64,000 bases of DNA, taken from positions 124,001 to 188,000 of the forward strand of contig JPHH03000048.1 of assembly GCA_000750105.3 (NCBI GenBank), written 5' to 3'. This document shows positions 12,267 through 23,788 of the stretch, in pieces. Below the pieces are notes generated by a model. It was given only the letters and a program-made list of their open reading frames with translations. It ran no database searches and was not told the origin of the DNA. The DNA is from Tolypocladium sp. Sup5 PDA-1 (Eukaryota > Ascomycota > Sordariomycetes > Hypocreales > Ophiocordycipitaceae). The first letter of the stretch is position 1. Every line of letters starts with the position of its first letter. Both the position numbers and the translations under genes were made by a program.

Positions 12267-13623
12267 AGAGACGGGAGGGCTAATTTTGGTTTCTGCCAAC
12301 GGCACCCTGCCGCGGAGCCATTGGATAGGCTCCTCTTCTTTGGATAGCCTCTCTTCAGGGGTTGGTGCCCAGGATCGTTGTCTTGTTAGAGCGCACTTTG
12401 TTTTCGGGCTTCGGTGTTATGGACTGCATTTTTCTAGCATTACGCACAACACGAGATTCAAGACCAGGGATAAAGGCAAGGAGAGGATCAGAGCCGCCGG
12501 TTCTGGCGCGTAGAGTACCCCCAGACAAGTCCTCAATACACGAATATTGGGGCTGCAGAGGGGCAGGCAGACGTTTGGACGCGCCGTTATCGGAGTTCGT
12601 ATGGTGACGCCGTTCGTTCCCTCGGACGAAGGCTTTAAACAAGTCAAGTTAGAATATAAAGACTTTTGGATCTACCTAACTAAACAAGGGAGTTAATTCC
12701 TTTTATACTTAGTAATTCTAGAAGTAGGCGGTAGATATTCGGTTCCTCCGAGAGTACCAGTCAGCGATATATCCCCCCGGTGGTTTGCTGCGTACTTGAC
12801 TCAGGTAATGTTCGGTTACGGCAAAATATACTTCGGGGGGACCAAGTAGGGTCAAGTATCATGTGCGTTCAATGATAATATGCACTGTGATCGACATGTT
12901 TGCGCTCCCTTAAATTAAAAAATAGTTCAGTTAAACAGGACGCCGATTTCGCTCCTAACTATATAACTTCCTCTCTTTATAGTTATTAGTTATGTTTCCT
13001 CAAGGCCCTTTACATTCCTCAGAAACCGGATGCGCTGAATGCAACACATGCATACAGTACGACCAGTTCAATGTCGCCCGTATCCGAGGTTGAAGTCACA
13101 ATACCAAAGTGAATGAATCGTCACCTCAACTGGAAAGCGTAGACTGCGTATAGCTTCACTGTGCACATTGCAGCTAAAGATGTTATCATTGTCGTCGTTT
13201 AAGCAAGGCTAGAGTTGAGTTGTGATGCAGCAAACGAATTCTTTACCAAGTAGCGTCGTTAGTTACCAGCTGTTGAGCAAGCATTTACACCGGCGAGATG
13301 GTGGCTACGATCAACCACCAACACCAGCGGCTGCAGCACGCAAGCCACAAAGCAAGAACGGCATGCACCTCCAAGCAAGAAAGATTTCTGCATCTATCCA
13401 TATCCATCAGCTCTATGAATGCTTCTCTAATTTCTGCGCCAATATGCAGGTGCTGCCCGAGGTTGCATCGTACGACTGCGATCTCACCCAGCGACCTGCC
13501 CCGCGTGGTTGAGATCAGCAGGCCAAGTCTCACCTCGTACAAGACGCGTCGCGATCCCTTCGACCTTCACCTCCCGCTGCCGAGTCCGATGTCGCAGGGC
13601 AGCTCTTCGGCCAATTGAGCATA
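12267..13623. other. Intergenic, partly AT-rich, no gene seen
   Basis: Downstream flank of the NMN adenylyltransferase gene followed by AT-rich DNA (about 12640-13000), then sequence leading into the amidase-like gene. Short open frames at 13222-13618 have no recognisable domain and may be 5' UTR or missed N-terminal exon of the next gene. Confidence 0.4.
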
Positions 13624-15916
13624 ATGCAGGCCCTCATCACCTGCCTCGTCGCGGGCAGCCAGTACCTCATCCACCCCCATAAGCTGGTGCGTACAAACCA
13701 GCGCAAACAGCCATGTCCTGGCCATGAGATCACCTCGAGTTCTGACACGTATCCAGGGCGCCATCCAAGAAACCATCAATCCCGACGCCATCCTGCCCGT
13801 GACGCTGCTGGAGACGCACGAGATCTTCGGGGACCTCGAAGCCACGCTGCGCCTGTTTGCCCTCTACGACGATGTCTTCATCCCCGAGTTTGGCGCCGTC
13901 CTGGTCGAGAAGCCAGGCTCCAACGCCAGCGTCCACCGGAGAGATGCATCAAAGCTCCCCGACAAGGAACTCTATCGCCTCAATGGTGATGTTGCGGTCA
14001 TGGCCGACGTGGCTCGGCTGCCTTCTGGGCCGTACTTCCTACACGGGCCAAACCTGCATCAGGCGTGGAAGCTCTATGACGACGAGTATGGCGCGTTTGC
14101 CTTTGGTGTCATTCCCGAAAATGTGACACAGACGGATAGGTACGATTATTTCACACGGAACTCGGCGTTCAGTGCTCACCAAGACGCAGGTTTCGGGTAA
14201 TGGCCTCGCTCTCAGAGCCAGGCGCTCATAAATCCATCCCCGTGCCATCTCGCCTCTACCATCACGCCCCAAATTTGAGCAAGCCCCTCAGTGGCATCCG
14301 CATGGCCATACCAGACGCCGCGTCCCTCAAGGGCGTGCAGACAACCCTCTCCAGCCGGGCCTGGCGGTCGCTCTACGCCGCTCCGGCCGACGCGACGGCG
14401 GCGCTCGCCCAGCGGCTGCTCGACCTGGGCGCCGTCATTGTCGGCAAGAGCAAGTCTTCGCAGTTTGCCTCGGGAAGAGAGTGGGTAGACGAGGAAGCGA
14501 CATGGAACCCCAGGGAGGACGGGTACCAGAGCCCACTTAGTGGTGCTGCGGGTGCTGCGACGGCCATGGCTGGATACGAATGGCTGAAGACGGCATTTGG
14601 ATTTGACGGTTCGAAGAACCCGGTCGATTAATGTTTATGTGAGCTTATGCTGACAGGTGTGCAGGCATCGGAGGCGTCCGTGAGACGGCCGCCGCTCAGG
14701 GGCTGTACTCTCTTCGCACGACTCCGGGCGCCATTCCCCTTGCCGGGTCGCAGATAAGCTCCCCGTGAGTCTTCGACCGGTATTCTTACTCGATGGTATC
14801 GCATTCTGAACTAAAGTTAGGACCTACGACTCCGTTGGCCTGGTCAGCCGAGACGTCCTCGAGCTGTTCAACATCGCCTCTGCCGTCTTGGATCAGTCTC
14901 ACTCTGGTGCCGCGATACCTCCTCCCAAGCGACTACTGTACCCAGTCGATTTTTTCGAGTCCAGCGGGTCAAAGGACCACAGAGAATTATCATCGCAGTT
15001 CGTCGCGACTCTGGAAAACTTTCTCGGGATCAAGACTGAGAAGGTGAATGTGGCTGCCATTTGGAAGAAGCAACCGCCACCCGAAGCCAAGGGTCATGGC
15101 TTGCAGGAGTACTTGAGAGATGCCCCTTTTCGCTCGTTCTGTTACGAATTCTACCACGAATACGATGGCTTCCGGAAGGCTTATCAAGACAAGTCCGGGC
15201 ATGCCCCGTACGCGGAAACAACAACGAAGCACAGATGGTGCGTCCGATACGCTGGTACAAGAGAAACAGTTGCTGACCGTCACTCAGGAACGTCGGCAAG
15301 GCCGTGACCAAGCAGGACTACGACAAGTACCAGCAGCGGATCGGCGTGTTTCGCAAGTGGTTCGGCGACAACATCGGGCCCATCGCCCAGTCAGGCGACT
15401 CGTGGACGGTCATGGTCCTGCCTTTTGAGAGCGCGGCGCCCAAGTATAGAGACGAGTCTTCACGGTATGCAAACACAATCCAATTGCATTTCTGCATCCG
15501 TTACTGACTGGCTAGTGCGCCGGCTACTCCCCACGGCGTCACGGCAGAGCTTCTGCCTTCCCTGCTTCAGACGCCGCACATGGTTGTGCCATGTAAGTCT
15601 ACATCCACCGCCGTCTTCGCGCTTACTGACAGAAGATGCAGTCGCACAACTGCCCTATGAGTCCAGAATCAGCGGCCACAAGGAATATCACCCGGTGTAC
15701 GCCTCCGTCATGGGCCCCAGGGGGGGAGACCTGAGAGTCATCCATCTCATACGGAGGGCTTTCGAGACGGCGCAGTGGCGGACGAGGGTCGACACGGGGC
15801 GGTTCACGTTTCCTGTTGCGAATAACCCTCGCAACGTCGACGATAGGCACGTTGCAGACAATGGTGTATCGTCTCGGGGGAGTCGTACGTCTGGTCAGGC
15901 ATGGGGTGAGCTGTGA
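13624..15916 (+). CDS. Arp1-N / amidase-signature-fold protein, predicted catalytically dead
   Basis: My model has eight exons (13624-13686, 13757-14171, 14222-14608, 14665-14764, 14821-15237, 15288-15464, 15516-15592, 15642-15916) and 636 residues. The N-terminal third matches the domain family named after scytalone-dehydratase-like protein Arp1; the rest follows the amidase-signature fold (VPSRLY, LSGIRMAIPD, GKSKSSQFA, GDGYQ-like DGYQSP, NNPRN). In true amidases a Ser-cisSer-Lys triad sits in VKD, GGSS and DTGGSIR. Here these read AIPD, LSGAAG and DGIGGVRE, so Lys and both Ser positions are replaced. A binding or regulatory role, or decay, is more likely than amide hydrolysis. Apparent frame breaks are explained by short introns, such as the 50-nt intron 14172-14221. 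The intron 14609-14664 has a weak GTTCGA donor. The start is the first usable ATG; an upstream exon with a signal peptide is possible. Confidence 0.82.
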
Positions 15917-16295
15917 GTCTGGGTATGTCAAATATCCACAGATTCATAGTACTTCGTAGCTTGCAGCCACCTAGAGCCCCGAAATTCAAGGAACAGCCAG
16001 TACAAGACAGTACCAGCAGCAACGGTAGCAATAGCAGAGACATGATACGAATTCAAGGTTAGAGCCTTCGCACGTCAAGTAGGATACAACGGGAAGAAAG
16101 ATGACTTGGGGAGAAATGCCCGGCCTGTTCAAGATGTGGTGGGGGCGCCGCGCTGGCGGCGGGGCCATCCGCAACGACACTGCAGCGTGGGGTCCAGACT
16201 CCAGTGCCAAAATTTCCATCCTTCCAGACCGACATCACCAGAAGCAAGTTGCAGGCTTCGCTTCATACCAGCGCGCACCAGACCACTCGCCCACA
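15917..16295. other. Intergenic between the amidase-like gene and ALB1
   Basis: About 380 bp holding the 3' end of the amidase-like gene and the promoter and 5' UTR of the ALB1-like gene. Nothing further is seen. Confidence 0.4.
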
Positions 16296-16780
16296 ATGGC
16301 CAAAACCAAAGGTACGCACACGCGCAAACACTCCATCTGCAGCCTCCCCATCGTACAGCCCTCACAGGTCCATGGCTAACTCCCAACCCCCAGCGCCCTC
16401 GAAGCGCTCACGCGCCGCCAGCCGCGCCACCTCCCCCGGCATCAACACCGACAAGTCCCTCAAGGACGTCGCCCTGCCGTCCAAGTCCTCCGGCGCCGCG
16501 GACCGCCCCTCCGTGCTCGCCGTCCACCGCTCCGCCGGCGTGCAGAAAAAGGCCAAGCCCGCCCGCCGCAGCCACCTCTCGGCGCGCGCCCGGCGGCGGC
16601 ACGAGCGCGGGCTCGAGATGGCCGAGGCCGTGACGGAGCGCACGGGCAAGAAGATTGAGCGCAGCATCGTCCGCGCGCGCACGGTGCAGGCGCGGAGCAA
16701 GGCCTGGGACGTGGTCAACAAGGTGGCCGAGGGCGAGGCCCAGGCGAGCAACGCCTTTGCGGCGCTGGGCGCCGAGGATG

Positions 16781-16811
<31 letters not shown>

Positions 16812-16962
16812 AGATGATGAAGGCGAGAACAAGGGCTGGGAGACGGATGAGGAGATGGACCCTGAGGACGGGGTGGCGGCGCCTGTCCAGCAGAAGCAGC
16901 AGGAGACGAGCGTGCCTGTGCCTGTGCCTGCGGCCGACGACGACGGCGACGAGATCCTCTGA
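16296..16962 (+). CDS. ALB1: Ribosome biogenesis protein Alb1
   Basis: Alb1 works with Arx1 on late nuclear pre-60S particles and helps 60S subunit export and recycling. The start is ATG 16296: a 16-nt first exon (MAKTK) is joined over intron 16312-16393 to exon 16394-16962, giving 194 residues. Visible parts: a basic Ser-rich N-terminus with KRSRAASRATSP, a basic central region (KPARRSHLSARARRRHERG, about residues 80-98) continuing as KKIERSIVRARTVQARSKAWD, and an acidic C-terminus with a run of Asp residues coded by a GAC/GAT tract (16783-16817). Length and basic-then-acidic layout fit the fungal Alb1 family. It is convergent with the mitochondrial IF3 gene, 223 bp away. Confidence 0.85.
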
Positions 16963-17185
16963 TATGGCGACGACTGACACTCATGGACCTGGCGTTGGGG
17001 AGTTGCGGACTTTTACAAGGCTCGAGGACACAAATCTCGGCTTGGATGGTTTTAAAAAGGCTTTGCTAGTTTGGGTTTTCATGATATAGACAAGGCACAT
17101 GGCCAACATATGAGCCGATATCTACGGCGTATGAATACATCACCAACCACACTCTCAAACACCCCATCATCGAGGTGCCGTGGCA

Positions 17186-18046
17186 TCACTTACTCGCCTT
17201 TCCCTCCAGAAACAACCTCATCGTCCCCCCAGCCTGCCCACTCGCCGGCTTCCCCTCCCTCCCCCCATGCGCCTCCACCTCCTCCCTCACCCTCCTCACC
17301 ACGTCGGCCGCCTCCTCGCCCGAGACCTGCTTGCCGCCCTTCTTGCGCCCCAGCATGAGCTCCACCTTCATGCCCTTGCCCAGGAACCCGCCCATCTGGC
17401 GCATCTTGGTCGCGAGGTCGTGCTCGCCAATCGCCCACGTCAGCTCCAGCTCCTTGGTCTTTGGCTTGCCGCCGCCGCCCTCGCCGGCCTTGCGCTTCTC
17501 CTTGAGCTGCCGCTGGCGCGCGTACTCGTCGCGCTTGTTGACGATCTTGCACACGGCGAGCTGCGCGCCGGGCCGCCCGTTCTTGGGGTCCGCGGGCATG
17601 TACGGCTGGATCATGCGCAGCGACTCCTCTGCCTCGAGCTTGGTGAGGACGAAGGAGGTGGCGAGCGGGCCCTCCGAGGCGCCGTTGTCGATGACCATGA
17701 TCTGCGGGTCGGTGATCTCGTGGTCCTGAGGCGGGCGGTCGCGCCCAGAGCGCTCAATGTCCTTTTGCGTCGTGAACCGCCTGTCGAAGCCGCGGGCGTC
17801 TGGGTCCCTGGTGGCGGCATCGCCCGGGCCTCTGCCGCCGGAGCGAGGCGGCGGCCGAGAGGGCTTCCCGTACAGCCGCAGCTGTGTCCCAATGCATCCT
17901 CCCTGGGGACCTGCCCACGCGGGGGACAGCAGTCGTGGCTGGTGTCGAGCAGCGACGGGAGCTATACGGGGCAGCTCTGCGGGGGAGATGAAGACGCGGT
18001 AGAGCGCCCGGCGGGAGCTGTAGAGACATTGCGACGTTGCCCTCAT
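17186..18046 (-). CDS. Mitochondrial translation initiation factor IF-3
   Basis: Predicted mitochondrial IF-3, which keeps the small mitoribosomal subunit free and checks the initiation codon (yeast counterpart Aim23). The start is taken at ATG 18046-18044 because the following residues (MRATSQCLYSSRRALYRVF) look like a mitochondrial targeting sequence; this gives 286 residues in one exon. An IF3 N-domain-like segment (about 120-170, with DPQIMVIDNGASEGPL) is joined by a charged helix (KRDEYARQRQLKEKRKAG) to an IF3 C-domain (about 200-260: KELELTWAIGEHDLATKM and FLGKGMKVELMLGRKKGG). It is divergent from IMP1, with 374 bp between starts. A long antisense frame lies over it because of high GC content. 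Confidence 0.86.
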   Translation of the reverse strand: MRATSQCLYSSRRALYRVFISPAELPRIAPVAARHQPRLLSPAWAGPQGGCIGTQLRLYGKPSRPPPRSGGRGPGDAATRDPDARGFDRRFTTQKDIERSGRDRPPQDHEITDPQIMVIDNGASEGPLATSFVLTKLEAEESLRMIQPYMPADPKNGRPGAQLAVCKIVNKRDEYARQRQLKEKRKAGEGGGGKPKTKELELTWAIGEHDLATKMRQMGGFLGKGMKVELMLGRKKGGKQVSGEEAADVVRRVREEVEAHGGREGKPASGQAGGTMRLFLEGKASK

Positions 18047-18420
18047 GATGGCGGCCGCGTACGTCAAACGTCGTCGTGGGCAGGCGAGGGGGAGAGGAGA
18101 ATTGGGCTTTTCGATGATGGGGCTGGGTGGTTGGTGCAGGCTGGAGCTCGAGAGGAGGCGTCGTGTGTCTCCAGCTCGGCAAAACCTCGACGTCATCCAG
18201 CCAATGATGCGCCAACGCCAGCTCCCCACAGCGGCATCTGCACGGACTCGACACCATCCACCACCAGTCACGTCTCACGAGCCTCACCACTCCATCTCAC
18301 CTCAAGTCCACATCTCATCAACACCGTGTTTCTCGGCCTCGCCCGTCCAGAGGCCCCAACCAGACGGCCATCCAACAATGCCTCCCGCATAGCGACAGCC
18401 CACCCCCCGCGCCAGTCATC
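18047..18420. promoter_or_regulatory. Shared divergent promoter of mitochondrial IF3 and IMP1
   Basis: The 374 bp between two outward-facing start codons, both for mitochondrial proteins, must hold both promoters and 5' UTRs. No TATA box or known operator could be picked out. Co-regulation is an inference from the arrangement. Confidence 0.5.
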
Positions 18421-18983
18421 ATGGCCTTCCTCACCCACTTCCTCGGCCACCCCCTCCGCTTCGCCCTCTCGACGCTCAAAATCACCTGCCTCGCGCACCT
18501 CACCCTCACGCACCTCGTCCAGGTCTCCCCCGCCCAGGGCCCCTCCATGCTGCCCACCTTCTCCGTCGATGGCGACTGGATCGCCGCCGACATGACCGCC
18601 CGCCGCGGCCGCGGCGTCGGCGTCGGTGACCTCGTCCTGTACCGCATCCCCCTCTTCGCGAGCCAGAACGGCGTCAAGCGCATCGTTGGCATGCCCGGCG
18701 ATTTTGTGTCCTTGGGCACCCCGGGCGAGGCGGGCGAGGAGCAGATGATACAGGTGCGTTTCATTCGCGTTCAATAAACGATAGCATCGGTGGCTAACAG
18801 ATACAGGTCCCCGAGGGCCACTGCTGGATCGTGGGCGACAACCTCCCGGCCTCGAGAGACTCGAGGCAATTTGGCCCGCTGCCGCTGGCACTGGTCCAAG
18901 GCAAGATTGTTGCCAAAGTCCTGCCCTGGAGGGAGAGGCATTGGATCAAGAACGGGCTGGAACCCGTCCAAGACGGACCTTGA
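18421..18983 (+). CDS. IMP1: Mitochondrial inner membrane peptidase subunit 1
   Basis: Catalytic subunit of the inner membrane peptidase, an S26 signal-peptidase-type Ser/Lys protease that trims proteins sorted to the intermembrane space. Exons 18421-18753 and 18807-18983 give 169 residues. An N-terminal hydrophobic segment (about 15-35) anchors it in the inner membrane. The catalytic Ser lies in GPSMLPTF (about residue 42) and the general-base Lys in GVKRIVGMPGD (about residue 82); box E is GHCWIVGDNLPASRDSRQFGPLP. Length is close to yeast Imp1 (190). The intron 3' end carries two AGs six bases apart (ACAG at 18800, ATACAG at 18806); using the first adds Ile-Gln without shifting frame. Confidence 0.92.
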
Positions 18984-19618
18984 GCCAGTCACGAGAGACG
19001 AACTTGTAACCATATTGTACTGTACAGTATACATCACAGGTAGACTGAGACTCAGATGCGACTGTCGATATCGGGGTATAATAAGACAAGACTTGTAAAC
19101 ATCATGGTCTAATTACAGCTGCCGCCTTCATGCCCTCTGCCTGCATATTCGCCCCCTTCTCCAGATTGCACTCAAACAACTGATGCTGGGCTAATCGCAG
19201 GCACTCGCCGAAAATGCTTTGTACAAAGAAGACCACCCTGTATCCTTGGGTCACAATGCCGCCTACACCGTCAACTCGCCTCGGAACACCGCCATCGTCA
19301 GAGGCGAGGCGATTCCGAGAGCGCCGCGCAGGTCAAAGACTTTCCCACAACAAACATGCCTCATCCCCATCAAGCAAAGTGAGGAGCAAAAAAAAACTCG
19401 CCGGATCAAGGGAGAATAGGTCTCGCTCCCAGCCCAGCGTCGATCCGGGAAAAACTTCCAGACGCCCAAAACACCGTTGCCTCGCTCGCCGTTTCGTTCC
19501 GTCCCTGCCTAGTAGACGCGTTCGCCCTTGTGAAGAGATTGCCAGATGGAAATGCTTCAAGCTCCAACTTAGGCCGCGTCAGTGCCGATCCCCTTCGCAT
19601 TGCCCCAGTCGAGCAAGC
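18984..19618. other. Convergent intergenic region between IMP1 and VAC8
   Basis: Contains the 3' ends of two converging genes. Short open frames show no domain. Nothing else is seen. Confidence 0.4.
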
Positions 19619-21711
19619 TTAGCCCTCGATGTGAGCCTTCGACATGCTCTGTCCCAAGAGCTCCAGGCATCGCTGCGCCAAATTGACAACCTCGCCCTCG
19701 TCCTCCTCCTCAAATTCCGGCTCCGTTTCGACCTGGCGGTTTGCAATATTTCGGATGTGCTCGATGATGTCGTCCGCCTTGCCAATGAGGCTAATCAACG
19801 CCTTGTCCTCCGACTCGAACAGCTGGAGCAGAGTCCACACGGCAATGTGCTGGAACGTGGCGTCCCCAGACTGCAAAAATCGGCCGAGGTAACCGTGGAT
19901 GCCGCCGTTGGGCTCGTTCCAGTTTTGTACAAAGATGGAGTAATCGCCCACTGCAAACGTGTTAGTGGACATGGCCCGAAAAGGGGGATAGACGCCTCAC
20001 CTTTAGACGAGAGATTGCCCAGGGCGGCAGCGCTGTTGCCCTGGACCTCGATGCTCGGCGAGTGGGTGAGGGGAATCAAGACATCGCACACGCCCAGGTT
20101 CAGCAGATGCGACTTGAGGTCGTCACTAAGCGCGAGGACTGCAATGGCAGCCGTCATCTCCGACTGCACCGTCACGGGCACGTCGAGCACCAGCTGCTTG
20201 CACTTTTGCACTGCTCCCGCGTCCAAAACCAGCGCCTTGTTTCGATCGGAGCTGGCGGCCAGGTTGCGCAGTGTCGAGATGGCATGGCACTGTATCTCCT
20301 CGTTGTCGGTGGAACCGAGAAGGTCGACGAGGGGTTTCAGGAAGTTTGCTTCGATAATCGGCGACTCGTTCATCGGGTGAATGGAAATGTTTCGTATGCA
20401 TGCGACGGCTGAGAGAATGAGTGGAAGGTACGAGGATTGCAGGAGGCGGAGTAGAGGGTGCAGGCCGTTGGCTCGCACAATGTCCAGCTGGTACTTCTCG
20501 TCGGACGCCAGATTCCGCAGGGCCAAGGCTGCCTGACATTGGACCTTGGGAGACGACGAATCCATGAGGTTCACCAGAGACTGCACCAACTTGGGCTCGG
20601 ATGAGGCGAGCTTTCGTCTGTTGTTGGCATCAACTGCAATGTTGCTGAGTGCGGTCGTGCAGTAGTACTGCACGTCGACGTCGGGGGACGAGAGGAGTTG
20701 GACGAGAACCGGAATGGCACCGGCATTAACGAGCTGCTGACGGTTCTCATCTGGAAACATTGTTAGTAAGGTGCCAGGTCGCGCATGACTCCGAGGGACC
20801 GCAAGCCTTACCAGAGTGTGTCATGTTGAGAAGGGCCCCGGTGGCGTTTCTCTGCACCCGCATGTCTCTGGACTTGGCCAGTCTCGTCAGCGGCCCGAGG
20901 GCTCCTGATCGGGCAATCTTGGCCTTGTTCTCCTCGTGCGTTGCCAAGTTGGTGATGCACCCAACGGCATTGCACTGGACTTCGACGTTGGGCGACAGCA
21001 TCTGCCGGATCAGTGGAGTCAAACCACCAAGCTGGACGATGAGAACCTTGTTGTCGGCTAGAAGCTGCAGGTTAGTGGCTGGGGGCAGAGAGGTCGTTCC
21101 TGGGGAGGGGAATCATACTGTTGACGGCCAAATTGCCCAGGGCAGCGCTGGCTGCTCTTTGCACTTCGATATCGGGGCTCTGCAGCAGGAAGAGGATGGG
21201 CTCGAGGGTATCTCGGTCGACTTCCCGTACGTCTGGACGTGGTGTGTCAGCAAAAACACGGGGATATTTGCGGATTGACTGCATCTTCGGCTTGGGGAGG
21301 GGCCTCGCATTGAGATGGGCGAGCTTGGCATGAAGAGGTACTCGTCACGGCGACATACCTCTCTCGGTGATTTCAGCAAACGTAAGACTCGCGCTGCGCT
21401 GAAGGTCGATGTTCTCGGAGAAGACCAAGGTGCTCAGCGCGCGAAGAGGTTCGCCAGAGAAGAAATCGGTCTCGCCACGCTGTACGGAAGTCAGACTTGA
21501 GACAGATTCATTTCGGAGCAGCCTAGCACGGACGTTTTCGAGGTACTGGAGCAGGTCGGCGACGGCTTCCCGCTCGCTATCGGCGAGGACGGGTTCGTAG
21601 AGGCCATCGCGGGCTCGTCCTGGTAGCAGAGTCAGCCGCGACAACAATGACGGTGAGCGGGCGCGTCAGGCCGAGCATACCTCCGCAGCATGTCGAGTGA
21701 CAAATGCCCAT
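19619..21711 (-). CDS. VAC8: Vacuolar armadillo-repeat protein Vac8
   Basis: Vac8 is a lipid-anchored protein of the vacuole surface used in vacuole inheritance, homotypic fusion, nucleus-vacuole junctions and selective autophagy (partners in yeast: Vac17, Nvj1, Atg13). Six exons (21711-21681, 21619-21359, 21232-21119, 21057-20812, 20750-20001, 19950-19619) give 577 residues, almost exactly yeast length. The N-terminus MGICHSTCC provides the myristoylated Gly2 and Cys4, Cys8 and Cys9 for palmitoylation; it comes from a 31-nt first exon that unspliced reading would miss. A run of about eleven or twelve armadillo repeats follows ([76 protein letters not shown] and others). The C-terminus has an acidic stretch. 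All splice sites are canonical. Confidence is very high. Confidence 0.97.
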
Positions 21712-23788
21712 GGCTGGGTTGATGATGGCCTGGGGGGCTCAGGGTGTGGATGGAGATTAAAGGCGGTGGTGGAACGTCGGTGGCGGCTGGTGTTTTTGTT
21801 GACGAAGCTCGAAACCCACTCCCACGGGCCGCTCGTCACCTCAGTCAGAGCTTGCCGCCAAGCGAGCGCACGCTGCGGCTGTCGATGGATGGATCGCTTC
21901 GGTGCCTGCGAGATGAGGGCCAGCTGCTCAGCCTGCGGCGGAGAGCAACGGGGTCGCGGGATGGCGATGCTGCAGCCGAGGGGGCAGCGAAGGACGTCGG
22001 TGGTTGTGTGATGACGAGGAGGAGTGCTGGAGTCGGGGTCGGGGTCGGGTGGTGAAGGGTAACGGAGGTGACGACTGGGGGGCGCTGGGGCGCGGCCGAG
22101 CCCACAGCGCCTGCGGCTTCCAAATCTAGCGCCTGGCCCAGGTCGCCACCAAGGGTCGTCTAGGTACCAGGTATTAGTGGGGCCGAATAGCTGCATTGCT
22201 GCGCTCCCATTGGCGAGATGAGGCCTGAGCTTCCGACTTGCAGCGCTCTGATCTCTGATGCGAAGGATCCACGGATAGGTGTATCTCGATTAAAGGCAGC
22301 TGCCTGCCTCACGTTCGCTCTGGTACAAACTGGAGGAAGTGAGGTCCCCTTACCTTGGCTACTACCTCGTGCCGGAAAATGTGCAGGAGCGAGAACAATA
22401 ACGCAGAGAGGCTAAAACCGCCCGCCCTTGCCAATGGAATGTACCGCGACACCTGCGTCTGCCCAACGAGTGGAAGACACCGGGCCGCCCAGGCTTTGTT
22501 GGACGCGCCCCGTGTTCCCTTGTCTGGGTTTGAGTGCCATTCATCAGCAACGAGGGTGCATCTCTTCCCTTGATCATTGACGAGCCCCTTTCATCCAAAT
22601 GCTCACGCTCGCCATGCCATGCCCGGTGCCATGCACAGAGTGAGACATGCGGATCGAGTCGAGCACCATTCGTCAACGCGGACCCATGTGACACGGACAT
22701 CCTGGGGGCCATCATCTGGACATTGGGCAAGGCTTGGCAAGTGTTGAATGTAAACGGCGACAAGTGGTAGAGCGCAAGCGTCTGCCTGGGGCAGCGGCCT
22801 TCTCGTCAGCGTCACATATAGGCAATTCCCAACATGATATACGAGTATGTTATATATATATCCCCTCGTGCACATCTCTGCGGCCTCCTCTTATTGATGG
22901 ATTGCTGCCCTGTGCATGAGACGCTAGTCTGCTTCGGGTGAGCAGACGAAAGCTACCTACCCTGTACTTCGACCCGCTGAATGCTGTTGTTCCGATTGCC
23001 ACGGCACTCGAATACATACTTTCTTTACCCTGCTTCCTGCTATGAAACGCCTCATTAGAGATTTCGTTGTCTTTGTCTTGCGCATGGAGATGGAATGGAA
23101 CAGCATTGGTCGTAGCGTTTCCCGGAGGGGGCAAGGATAAAGACCATTTGCAGCTTGGTCACGGACATCCGCATCGCCCAGCTTCAAAGAGCTACTATCT
23201 CGCGCAACTTTCACACTGTTCACGAGACGGAAAGGCCAAGCTCTGGAAATTTGCGTATACAGCTTCTTGGAGCCTGTTATTATTGACTGTGATGTTGTCG
23301 AAGGCCATGGCTACAACCACTCGCGTTCAGTCAAGCCTGTGGCGAAGCGCTGAAAGCCACCGAGAGACCTGGTGGAGATGGAGGCGTTATCGGCGACGAC
23401 TGGCTACGGCGAGATTGCCTTGCCTTCCAGTCTTACGGTGCCAAACCACGCATAAACCCGCCGCAGCAGCCAGTGAATCACGTCCCATCCAATTCAACTT
23501 GCCAGAGCATCGATCCTGACGCCTTGGCGCAGCCGTGGGCCCTGTTCTCCAGCCACATGTACTCTGTAGCGCTGGAAGCGCCATCTCGTCGTCCCTTCCG
23601 TTGATTCCCCGCCTAACCCGTTTCCCTCCATCCCTCCCCTCCCCCACCTCGACACCCGATTGCTGCAACAAACAACATCACCAGAACGACGAACGAGCCC
23701 GCGAGGCAAGGCTGAGACGAACAAACGAACGTGCTCGGAGCCTCGCCGACGGCCACCAACGAACGCGCAACAGTGAACCCTCCCCGGA
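21712..23788. other. Divergent intergenic region between VAC8 and SNF4
   Basis: About 2.1 kb between outward-facing genes, including a GC-rich promoter side for VAC8 (with three GTCGGG units near 22032) and pyrimidine-rich sequence just before the SNF4 start (about 23590-23660). Open frames here lack recognisable domains. Confidence 0.4.

Noticed and set aside
14160..14260. Apparent frameshift in the amidase-like gene
   Set aside because: A 50-nt GT-AG intron (14172-14221) restores the frame as FSAHKSIPVPSRLY.
17180..18595. 471-codon plus-strand frame over mitochondrial IF3
   Set aside because: Low-complexity Pro/Arg/Leu antisense shadow with no domain.
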